Assembly: GCF_007954265.1 (NCBI RefSeq)
Contig: NZ_VOLS01000016.1
Location: 1 to 64,000, forward strand
Length of the DNA stretch: 64,000 nt
Reading direction: 5' to 3'
From: Colwellia sp. C1TZA3
Lineage (GTDB): Bacteria; Pseudomonadota; Gammaproteobacteria; Enterobacterales; Alteromonadaceae
The notes under the pieces are model-generated. The model was not told where the DNA came from. It worked only from the letters and a program-made list of their open reading frames with translations, and did no database searches. Made by a program: the position numbers and the translations under genes. This document shows, piece by piece, positions 1-7,181 of the stretch. The stretch's first letter is position 1. Every line of letters starts with the position of its first letter.

Positions 1-122
1 GTTAAAATAGCTCAAGGCTGTGTTGCTCTCACTCCCAATAGCCAGCTATTGCTCAATCGAGCGCCTTACCTTGAGTTATTTTTCCTGCGCACAACAAGAT
101 CACAAACTTAATGGAACTGGTA
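1..122 (+). repeat. 157-bp MITE-like element, copy 1 (cut by window start)
   Basis: This is the right-hand 122 bp of the family described at 6859-7015; the first 35 bp lie outside the window. It ends in GGAACTGGTA and carries the central CAATAGC-CA-GCTATTG hairpin. It lies about 55 bp past the stop codon of the regulator on the minus strand. Confidence 0.9.
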
Positions 123-177
123 TTATAAGTACCCTAGGAGTCAGAAGCTAGCGAGTCATCGATAGTATCGATATACA

Positions 178-2070
178 TCAAGGAGTAAAATCCTGACGGT
201 TTAAGCCATATTTTTTTAACTTTGACGACAATGTTGTTGGTTTTAAGCCTAATAACTCAGCAGCACCATTCTCACCATAAATTTTACCTTGGCAATGTTT
301 TAAGGCATTAGCCAAATTGGTTTTTTCAAGTAACTTTTGCTCTGCCACTCTCATCAACTGCGGAGCAACTTTAGGGTTAAATGATGCATCATTAACAACG
401 GATTCATTGGCCAAAAATTCAAAATTTATTTTATTACTCTTGGCTAATATTATCTGACGTTCAATAATATTTTCCAGTTCTCTGATATTGCCGGGCCAAT
501 GGTATTGGCTTAAATACTGCATTTGCGAAACTGACACTTGTGGTTTAGGTCGATTAAAGTTCAAACACACTTTATCAATAAAGTGATTCACTAACAGAGG
601 AATATCATCAATACGCTCTCGTAATGCGGGTGAATGAATTGGAAAGACATTGAGCCTAAAATATAAGTCTTCTCTAAATTTATTCTGCTGAACTAAGGTT
701 TTTAATTTCTGATTAGTTGCTGAGATCACTCTGACATCAACATGTCTGGTTTTCGACTCTCCTACCCGTTCAAACTGCTGCTCTTGTAATACCCGTAATA
801 ATTTCCCTTGTAGTTGTAAGGGAATTTCACCGACTTCATCTAAGAAAATAGTGGCGCCATCAGCCAATTCAAATCGGCCAATTCGGTCTGATATTGCGCC
901 TGAAAAAGCACCTTTTACATGACCAAAAAACTCACTTTCAAATAAGTCTGCCGGAATTGCCGCGCAATTCACTCTAATTAATGGCCGGCCTTTTCTATCA
1001 CTCACTTCATGAATTGCTCTAGCAATTAGCTCTTTACCTGTGCCAGATTCGCCAGTAATGATGACATTCGCGTTAGTCGCTCCTACTAATTCTATTTGAT
1101 TAACCATATGCTGCACTTGCATACTCTGACCAATGATCTGGTGATGATTAAAGTCCGCATTTAATTCTTCAAGCAAATATGCATTGTCCATTTCAAGGCG
1201 CTCTTTTAGCGTATCTACCTCTTTTATGGCCTTTAGTAGTTTAGCCTGAGTAGACTTTCTTTGTGTTATGTCTCGAAAAATAACTACAGCACCGATTAAT
1301 AAATCGTTTTCAGTGACCGGCGTACTTTTATACTCTACCGCAACGGGCATACCACTTTTTGACCAGAACACTTCGTCATCAACGCTGTGTACTTCTCCAT
1401 CTTTAAAAGCCGCATAAATCGGGCATTTGTAGGCATGATAATGTTGACCATCAACATGCGAATGATGAATAACGTCATGAATTTTTTTCCCGACAAGTTC
1501 TGCTTTTTTCCAGCCTAATATTTGCTCTGCTGCTGCATTTACAAAGGTGGTATTGCCGTCAGCATCTACACCATAGATGCCATCACCTACCGCACTAAGT
1601 AACAATTGATTTTGTCGCTCAATTTCTTCGAATACGCTTTCGTTGGCATTCCAATGGACAATGCCAGCTTTATACTTAGCCTGTGCTATTGCCTGATGGT
1701 AGCGGGCATAAGTAACTTTGGCGTTTTGACAGGAGAACAAAAGTTTATTGTCTAAAGCGCTAGCGGTAATATCTAAATATATTTTTTCATTATTAATAGT
1801 GAGAAATAGATCGTTTGTCCACGCTTCGCCTTGCGCTAATATTTGTTGAGTAAAGTGAATTAACTTATCTAAACAGCCAGTAAAAAATTGCGTTACAGTA
1901 ACCTCAGTTAGCGTATTATTTTCTAGCTCAACGTCACTTTCAATAGCAAATAATAGCGCAGCTTTGTGGTTTAACTGCAAAATTTTATTATTAAAAGGAT
2001 CAATATATAACAGTGCTTTAGGTGCATTTAAAAATAAGTTCGCTTGCATAAAATATTCCTGATGACTCAT
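178..2070 (-). CDS. Sigma-54-dependent PAS-domain transcriptional regulator
   Basis: This is a 630-aa NtrC-family activator without a receiver domain. It has an N-terminal PAS-like sensor region (about 1-120), a clear PAS domain (about 150-275, ending RDITQRK), a short coiled linker, an AAA+ sigma-54 interaction domain with Walker A GESGTGKE (about 338) and the GAFSGA loop (about 388), and a C-terminal Fis-type helix-turn-helix (about 598-628). The ATG at 2070 is chosen because GGTGGGG lies 7 nt upstream; a TTG one codon earlier is less likely. It is divergent from cynS and from a channel gene with a sigma-54 promoter, so it probably activates those genes. The sensed signal is unknown. Confidence 0.93.
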   Translation of the reverse strand: MSHQEYFMQANLFLNAPKALLYIDPFNNKILQLNHKAALLFAIESDVELENNTLTEVTVTQFFTGCLDKLIHFTQQILAQGEAWTNDLFLTINNEKIYLDITASALDNKLLFSCQNAKVTYARYHQAIAQAKYKAGIVHWNANESVFEEIERQNQLLLSAVGDGIYGVDADGNTTFVNAAAEQILGWKKAELVGKKIHDVIHHSHVDGQHYHAYKCPIYAAFKDGEVHSVDDEVFWSKSGMPVAVEYKSTPVTENDLLIGAVVIFRDITQRKSTQAKLLKAIKEVDTLKERLEMDNAYLLEELNADFNHHQIIGQSMQVQHMVNQIELVGATNANVIITGESGTGKELIARAIHEVSDRKGRPLIRVNCAAIPADLFESEFFGHVKGAFSGAISDRIGRFELADGATIFLDEVGEIPLQLQGKLLRVLQEQQFERVGESKTRHVDVRVISATNQKLKTLVQQNKFREDLYFRLNVFPIHSPALRERIDDIPLLVNHFIDKVCLNFNRPKPQVSVSQMQYLSQYHWPGNIRELENIIERQIILAKSNKINFEFLANESVVNDASFNPKVAPQLMRVAEQKLLEKTNLANALKHCQGKIYGENGAAELLGLKPTTLSSKLKKYGLNRQDFTP

Positions 2071-2104
2071 CAACTAACCCCACCATTCAATTTCCAAGCC
2101 AACC

Positions 2105-2157
2105 AACGATATTTCGTGCCTAACAGCACGAAATATCGTTTATCACGAAAAGTCGTG
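2105..2157. promoter_or_regulatory. Perfect 15-bp inverted repeat with CACGAAA boxes upstream of the regulator
   Basis: Arms at 2105-2119 (AACGATATTTCGTGC) and 2126-2140 are perfectly complementary around a 6-nt spacer. A second inverted repeat, CACGA-AAAG-TCGTG, follows at 2144-2157. The heptamer CACGAAA occurs at 2127 and 2144 and inverted at 2112. No T-tract follows, so it is not a standard terminator. It lies 35 bp before the regulator start and about 245 bp before cynS, so it could be an operator or activator-binding site, or a hairpin in the regulator mRNA leader. The rest of 2158-2385 shows no gene I can support. Confidence 0.55.
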
Positions 2158-2385
2158 GTCCTACGCAGTCCAATAAAATAATTAATATAACTAAAAATCA
2201 ATGAGTTAATAAATTTTGAGTTGTTGGCATAGTTTTCGCAATTGTTAATGTTAGTAGATAACAAGGTTAGTCGTTTAATGGTTAAATCAACGCGTAATTT
2301 AAAATGCTTGCACTGTATTGAAAATAACGCACCAAAATTAGACAGCTAAATTAATAAAATAATATTTTAATTTTAAGGAAGTCAC

Positions 2386-2826
2386 ATGAATAAACTCGAT
2401 GTAACTGAAGCAATATTCGCCATAAAAAATGAAAAAGTACTTAGTTGGCAGAGCATTGCAGACGCTGTTGGTATGTCTATCGTTTGGACAACCTCAGCCT
2501 GTTTAGGTATGAACAGTTGGCCTGAAGTTGAAGCGGACAAAGTGATTGAATTTTTAGGTTTACCTAAAGAAACAAAGCAAGCCCTAATGGCCTATCCAAC
2601 TAAGGAGTGGGATAAGTCAGTACCACAAGACCCATTAATTTATCGTATCTACGAAGTCGTAGGCGTCTATGGCGATACCCTTAAAGAAGTTATTCAAGAA
2701 AAGTTTGGTGACGGCATCATGAGTGCTATCGACTTTTCTATGGAAGTAGAAAAAGAAGAAAATCCAAAAGGCGATAGAGTCATTTTAACCTTGAATGGCA
2801 AATTTTTACCTTATAAATCATGGTGA
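2386..2826 (+). CDS. cynS: Cyanate hydratase (cyanase)
   Basis: Cyanase converts cyanate and bicarbonate to ammonia and CO2 in the cytoplasm, detoxifying cyanate and yielding nitrogen. At 146 aa it is about 10 aa shorter than the E. coli enzyme, mainly at the N-terminus. The family catalytic residues are present as Arg87, Glu90 (PLIYRIYEVVG) and Ser113 (GIMSAIDF), matching Arg96, Glu99 and Ser122 of E. coli. The N-terminal helical DNA-binding-like domain (SWQSIADAVGMS) is intact. AAGGA lies 8 nt upstream of the ATG. It sits between a sigma-54 regulator and an anion channel of the FNT family, which suggests a cyanate-use module. Confidence 0.96.
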   Translation: MNKLDVTEAIFAIKNEKVLSWQSIADAVGMSIVWTTSACLGMNSWPEVEADKVIEFLGLPKETKQALMAYPTKEWDKSVPQDPLIYRIYEVVGVYGDTLKEVIQEKFGDGIMSAIDFSMEVEKEENPKGDRVILTLNGKFLPYKSW

Positions 2827-2934
2827 TCTTATTTGGTGCAATAAGCTAATCAAAGTTGTGCAACGCTGGCAAACAAAGCCAGCAAAACCAAGTTAAAAAT
2901 AACATATTAAATATAAATCAACACGTTACATGAC

Positions 2935-2950
2935 TGGCATTCAATTTGCT
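2935..2950 (+). promoter_or_regulatory. Sigma-54 (-24/-12) promoter of the FNT channel gene
   Basis: TGGCATTCAATTTGCT matches the TGGCAC-N5-TTGCW consensus at all key bases, with GG at 2936-2937 and GC at 2948-2949, exactly 10 nt apart. Transcription would start near 2961, about 44 nt before the ATG. A sigma-54 activator is encoded 0.9 kb away, which supports the call. Confidence 0.85.
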
Positions 2951-3004
2951 TTGTTAGGTAAACAGTAAAATGAATTAACATTACTTTTAAATAGAGATAT
3001 AACA

Positions 3005-3817
3005 ATGGCTTATATAGAACCCAGTGAATTTGTAACCAAAATGGTGGACGCAGGTGAACAAAAAGTTTACATGTCTACCAAAGATACTCTTATACGTGCT
3101 TTTATGGCAGGCGCTATTTTAGGCCTAGCAGCGATATTTGCTATTACGGTGGCTACTAAAACCGGTAGCCCTATTTTAGGCGCCTGTCTTTTCCCTGTTG
3201 GTTTTATCATGCTTTATTTGATGAAGTTTGATCTACTCACGGGTGTATTTACACTGGTACCATTAGCCTTATTAGACAAGCGTCCTGGTGTTACCTTTAG
3301 CGGCGTAATGCGTAACTGGGGTTTGGTTTTTCTAGGTAACTTTGGCGGGGCGATGACCACAGCTTTTTTAATGTCCTTTATTTTAACCTATGGTTATTCA
3401 GCTGATGGCGGTGCTATTGCAGCTAAAGTAGCAAGCATTGGTGAGGCAAGAACCGTAGGTTACCAAGAACATGGTTTAAGCGGCTGGATCACTATATTTT
3501 TCCGTGGCATGTTATGTAACTGGATGGTATCAATGGGTGTGGTTGGTGCGATGATCTCTACTTCTGCTGGTGCTAAAATGGCTGCGATGTGGATGCCCGT
3601 CATGTTGTTTTTCTTTATGGGTTTTGAACACTCAATTGTTAACATGTTCTTGTTCCCATTCTCCATGATCATGGGTGGTGACTTTACTGTTTATGATTAC
3701 TTGGTATGGAATGAAATTCCAACGGTATTAGGCAACCTTGCCGGTGGCTTATTATTAGTAGGTTTACCATTATACTTTACACATGTTAAAACATCGCCGA
3801 GTAGAAAACTTGCTTAA
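3005..3817 (+). CDS. Formate/nitrite transporter (FNT) family channel
   Basis: This 270-aa inner-membrane protein has the six hydrophobic helices of pentameric FNT channels, which pass small monovalent anions (formate, nitrite, hydrosulfide). The first helix follows a short cytoplasmic N-terminus, and the later segment GFEHSIVNMFLFP carries the conserved central histidine region of the family. It could be called NirC- or FocA-like, but sequence alone does not fix the substrate. Being next to cyanase raises cyanate or nitrite as candidates; that is inference. It has its own sigma-54 promoter and ends before a strong terminator. Confidence 0.92.
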   Translation: MAYIEPSEFVTKMVDAGEQKVYMSTKDTLIRAFMAGAILGLAAIFAITVATKTGSPILGACLFPVGFIMLYLMKFDLLTGVFTLVPLALLDKRPGVTFSGVMRNWGLVFLGNFGGAMTTAFLMSFILTYGYSADGGAIAAKVASIGEARTVGYQEHGLSGWITIFFRGMLCNWMVSMGVVGAMISTSAGAKMAAMWMPVMLFFFMGFEHSIVNMFLFPFSMIMGGDFTVYDYLVWNEIPTVLGNLAGGLLLVGLPLYFTHVKTSPSRKLA

Positions 3818-3894
3818 TTCATGTTTCATTAATGGTTTATTCAAAGCATAAGCTTGTATGAGTCAATTAATAAATAACTAATATCAATGCAGAT

Positions 3895-3929
3895 AAAAGA
3901 CTTCGTAATTTAACTTACGAAGTCTTTTT
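3895..3929 (+). terminator. Rho-independent terminator after the FNT gene
   Basis: A perfect 14-bp stem (AAAAGACTTCGTAA and its complement, 3895-3908/3915-3928) with a 6-nt loop is followed by T residues. It separates the channel gene from the kinase-phosphatase gene. A short tandem repeat of TGATTTAAGC follows at 3948-3974. Confidence 0.9.
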
Positions 3930-3993
3930 ATTGCTACAAGCTTTACTGATTTAAGCTGATTTAAGCTGATTTTAATACCATAGGAAACAAGTG

Positions 3994-5697
3994 ATGAGTC
4001 AAGCATTAGCGGTGAGTATTGGCGGCGCTACCCATAAAGGTGTAAAGGAAATCAATCAAGATTTTCTCGGCAGCATCATTCCTAAAGAACCCATGCTGAG
4101 CAGTAAAGGCATTGTGCTTGCCATGGCTGATGGTATTAGCTCAAGTAATGTAAGCCAAGTTGCCAGTGAAACAGCAATATCGAGTTTTTTAGAGGATTAC
4201 TACTGCACCTCTGATTCATGGTCGGTTAAAAATTCTGCACAAAAAGTGATTAAGTCAATTAATTCATGGCTTTATTCACAAACGCGTAATAGCCCTTATC
4301 GCTTTGATAAAGACAAAGGCTATGTTTGCACCTTCAGTGCGCTGATATTAAAGTCAAATACGGCACACCTTTTTCATTCAGGTGATACCCGAATTTATCG
4401 TTTATCGGGTCAACAATTGGAGCAGTTAACCGAAGATCACCGCCGAGTTATGTCTGCCGATGTTAGCTATTTAACCCGCGCGTTAGGGATTAACCAAACG
4501 TTTGATATTGATTATCAAAGCCAGCTGCTGGAACAAGGCGATATATATATTATTGCCACTGACGGTGTTTACGAGTTTATTAACAGTGCTCAAATTGCCA
4601 ATAACATTAGTAATGCCGAGAGCTTAGATAATGCGGCTGATGCCATTATTGCACAAGCCCTTGCACTAGGAAGTAATGACAACCTTAGTATTCAAATTGT
4701 CCGTATTGATAACGTGCCCAGCTATCAGCTTGATGAGGTGCATCAACTCACCATGTTGCCACTACCGCCAAGGCTTTCACCAAGAATGCAGTTTGACGGT
4801 TATGAAATTATCCGCGAAATATATATCAGTAGCCGAAGCCATGTTTTTTTAGCGCGCGACAATGAGACACTGCAAACCGTAGTGATAAAAACGCCATCCA
4901 CTGAATTAAGAACCGACAAGCAATACCTTGAGCGTTTTATGCTAGAAGAATGGATAGCCAAACGCATTAACAATCCACATGTTGCTAAAGCAATTATTCC
5001 TAAAAGAAAACGTCATTATTTATATTTGGTGACAGAATTTATTGATGGCATTTCATTAAATCAATGGATGATAGACCATCCAAAACCAACATTAGAACAA
5101 GTTAGAAGTATTATCGAGCAAACCGCAAAAGGCTTACAGGCTTTTCATCGCCAAGACATGATACATCAAGACTTACGCCCAGCTAATATCATGATCGACA
5201 GTACTAACACGGTAAAAATAATAGACTTTGGCTCAACTTTTATTGCTGGTGTTACCGATGCTGATACTGAAGAAATTATGCGCGGTACCATTCGTTATTC
5301 AGCCCCTGAATATTTTTTAGGACATTTGGCAACTCAGGCATCTGACCTTTATTCGTTGGGTGTGATCACTTATCAAATGTTATCAGGTAAATTTCCATAT
5401 GGTCGTGAAATAGCACAGGCGAACAGCGTATCAGCGCAACGTAAGCTCAACTATAAATCGATGATTAATGATAATACTGAATTACCCTTTTGGATTGACG
5501 ATACACTTGAGCGCGCCTTAAAAATTGACCCTTTAAAACGCTACTCTGTATTGTCAGAGTTTGTTCATGACTTGCGACAGCCAAATAAATTATTTCTAGC
5601 AAAAACTCAACCGCCACTAATGCAGCGTGATCCTGTAATGTTTTGGCAATGGGTTAGTCTTATTCTCTTGCTGCTTTTGATTGTACAGGCACTTTAA
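3994..5697 (+). CDS. Bifunctional PP2C phosphatase / Ser-Thr protein kinase, tail-anchored
   Basis: This 567-aa fusion has an N-terminal PP2C phosphatase (about 1-240; NQDFLGS, MADGIS, HSGDTRIYRL, ATDGVYEF, GSNDNLS), then a Hanks-type kinase (about 265-530; VVIKTP lysine, HQDLRPANI catalytic loop, DFGST), and a C-terminal hydrophobic anchor of about 20 residues. The catalytic loop reads HQD instead of HRD, so the kinase is of the non-RD type. AGGA sits 8 nt before the ATG at 3994. Fusions of this build are known next to nitrate/nitrite assimilation genes in marine Gammaproteobacteria, which fits the FNT and cyanase neighbours, but its targets are unknown. Confidence 0.92.
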   Translation: MSQALAVSIGGATHKGVKEINQDFLGSIIPKEPMLSSKGIVLAMADGISSSNVSQVASETAISSFLEDYYCTSDSWSVKNSAQKVIKSINSWLYSQTRNSPYRFDKDKGYVCTFSALILKSNTAHLFHSGDTRIYRLSGQQLEQLTEDHRRVMSADVSYLTRALGINQTFDIDYQSQLLEQGDIYIIATDGVYEFINSAQIANNISNAESLDNAADAIIAQALALGSNDNLSIQIVRIDNVPSYQLDEVHQLTMLPLPPRLSPRMQFDGYEIIREIYISSRSHVFLARDNETLQTVVIKTPSTELRTDKQYLERFMLEEWIAKRINNPHVAKAIIPKRKRHYLYLVTEFIDGISLNQWMIDHPKPTLEQVRSIIEQTAKGLQAFHRQDMIHQDLRPANIMIDSTNTVKIIDFGSTFIAGVTDADTEEIMRGTIRYSAPEYFLGHLATQASDLYSLGVITYQMLSGKFPYGREIAQANSVSAQRKLNYKSMINDNTELPFWIDDTLERALKIDPLKRYSVLSEFVHDLRQPNKLFLAKTQPPLMQRDPVMFWQWVSLILLLLLIVQAL

Positions 5698-5814
5698 AAA
5701 CATTTTCAGGGTGTTAATTTATAAGTTTATACCTTGGCTTGAAATTAACCAAATTGTCGCTATTATTTTTTGCAATAAGTGGATTTTGAAATTTTTGAAC
5801 AACAACATACAAAA

Positions 5815-5850
5815 AAAGAGGGTTAGAGAGTTTAATCTCTAACCCTCTTT
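5815..5850. terminator. Bidirectional terminator between the kinase and ice-binding genes
   Basis: A perfect 15-bp stem (AAAGAGGGTTAGAGA, 5815-5829/5836-5850) with a 6-nt loop has A-rich sequence before and T-rich sequence after. It can end the convergent transcripts of both flanking genes. Confidence 0.88.
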
Positions 5851-5900
5851 ATAATTAGGTCTATCGATACTTTACACTAGCTAACAGACCTTGCTTTTTA

Positions 5901-6665
5901 TTATGGCCTTGCAGGAAATTCAACCGGTGCTGTCACGGTATTTTTTTGCAATGTAACTGCGGTTCCAGAGAATAGTCTACCTTTGACTTCCGTATGCGTA
6001 TTCACAGAAATCAATGTTTTACTCAGCACAATACCTTTAAAAAAGGCATCCGTTCCAAGGGCAGTTTGACCTGCAACTTGCCAGAAAATGTTCTTGGCTA
6101 ATGCACCACCAGCTAAAGTAACTCTGGTGCTATTCGCCTGATTCAAATTACCTGACACCTGCATTATCCAAACATCATTCGACGTACCGTTAAAGGTAAC
6201 ATCTGTGCTGATATTGACGTTCGTAGACCATTTATAAACGCCAGGTACCAGCGTTAAACCGCCAATTTCTCCTGCGCCAAGTTCTGTGCTATCTGCTGGC
6301 CGTCCTGCAGCGTCAGTATAGGCAGTTTCCATATCGCCGACAGCAACACCGAGATCGTATGCTGAATTTATCGCACAAGGTGGACCATCAGCGTCAACCG
6401 TGAAAATGGTGCCTGTTACTTCAGGGCAGCTAATTAGCAGCGCTGCACCGGTAATTGGACTAGTACCCACATCGCCTGTAATAGCCGAAGTCTTAACATC
6501 AGTAATGCCAGATTTACTTAAAATAGTGAAAGTACCTGCGGCGCCAAGTTCAACGGCATAAGCACTGGCGGCTCCACTGCCTTTAGCCATAGTATTTCCA
6601 GCAAATAAACTAGCGATAATGAGTGGTAATAGTGATTTTTTTGCATTACTTATTAATATCTTCAA
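5901..6665 (-). CDS. DUF3494 ice-binding (antifreeze) protein, secreted
   Basis: This 254-aa protein has a Sec signal peptide (basic MKILISNAKKS, hydrophobic core, cleavage near NTMA-K). The mature part has hallmarks of the DUF3494 ice-binding beta-solenoid: LGAAGTFTILSKSGITD near the start, the SAITGDVGTSPITGAA step, the GGLTLVPGVYKW segment, and the NIFWQVAGQTALGT ... FKGIVLS block. Proteins of this family bind ice, slow recrystallisation and are secreted by sea-ice microbes, including Colwellia. No sorting or anchor domain follows, so it is probably released. It is a single gene ending at a shared terminator. Confidence 0.95.
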   Translation of the reverse strand: MKILISNAKKSLLPLIIASLFAGNTMAKGSGAASAYAVELGAAGTFTILSKSGITDVKTSAITGDVGTSPITGAALLISCPEVTGTIFTVDADGPPCAINSAYDLGVAVGDMETAYTDAAGRPADSTELGAGEIGGLTLVPGVYKWSTNVNISTDVTFNGTSNDVWIMQVSGNLNQANSTRVTLAGGALAKNIFWQVAGQTALGTDAFFKGIVLSKTLISVNTHTEVKGRLFSGTAVTLQKNTVTAPVEFPARP

Positions 6666-6858
6666 AATATTTCTCCATATAAAGCCGTTAACTTAATGTA
6701 ACAGAGATGTTACTAATAAGATTTAATTTTCGCTATTTAAATATAAAAATGAAAGCATATGTTGCTAATAGCAAGATAAGTTATATTAACGACTGATATA
6801 CTTTCAGGCTTTTTTTATTAAATCCCTACAGTAAGTTAGCCATTAAAATATATTATAA

Positions 6859-7015
6859 TACCAATCCCATTAAGTTATTGCTCACTTGTACTAGTTAAAA
6901 TAGCTCAAGGCTGTGTTGCTCTCAATCCCAATAGCCAGCTATTGCTCAATCGAGCGCCTTACCTTGAGTTATTTTTCCTGCGCACAACAAGATCACAAAC
7001 TTAATGGAACTGGTA
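6859..7015 (+). repeat. 157-bp MITE-like element, copy 2 (type copy)
   Basis: The element runs from TACCAATCCCATTAAGTT to the inverse of TACCAGTTCCATTAAGTT (16 of 18 matching terminal bases) and has a near-central hairpin, CAATAGC-CA-GCTATTG. It starts and ends in TA, as expected for TA-targeting (IS630/mariner-like) MITEs. No transposase is encoded. The short frame it contains recurs with every copy and is not a gene. It lies between the ice-binding and oxidoreductase genes. Confidence 0.93.
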
Positions 7016-7074
7016 TAAGTCCATGTTATAACTATTTATTTAATATGCTGACAGACTTAAGCAGGAAGATAAAA

Positions 7075-7111
7075 ATAAAAAACCCTTAGTCGCTATGAAA
7101 ACAACTAAGGG
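7075..7111 (-). terminator. Terminator for the first molybdenum hydroxylase operon
   Basis: An 8-bp CCCTTAGT/ACTAAGGG stem (7083-7090/7104-7111) is followed, on the minus strand, by a TTTTTTATTTTTA run. It lies 70 bp past the stop codon of the large subunit. Confidence 0.75.
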
Positions 7112-7181
7112 CTTTAATCAACTGGTTAGCTTTAGCGCTTATGTACTCACTATACTAACTTAAAAGTGTCACGCTTATTGC

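Noticed and set aside
2071-2264. 64-codon frame on the minus strand upstream of the regulator
   Set aside because: It spans the 15-bp inverted repeat, overlaps the regulator start, has low-complexity Asn/Ser-rich start and no family likeness.
2279-2294. Possible sigma-54 promoter (GG-N10-GC) before cynS
   Set aside because: The -12 part reads ACGC, not TTGC, and such a spaced pair is expected by chance in AT-rich DNA.
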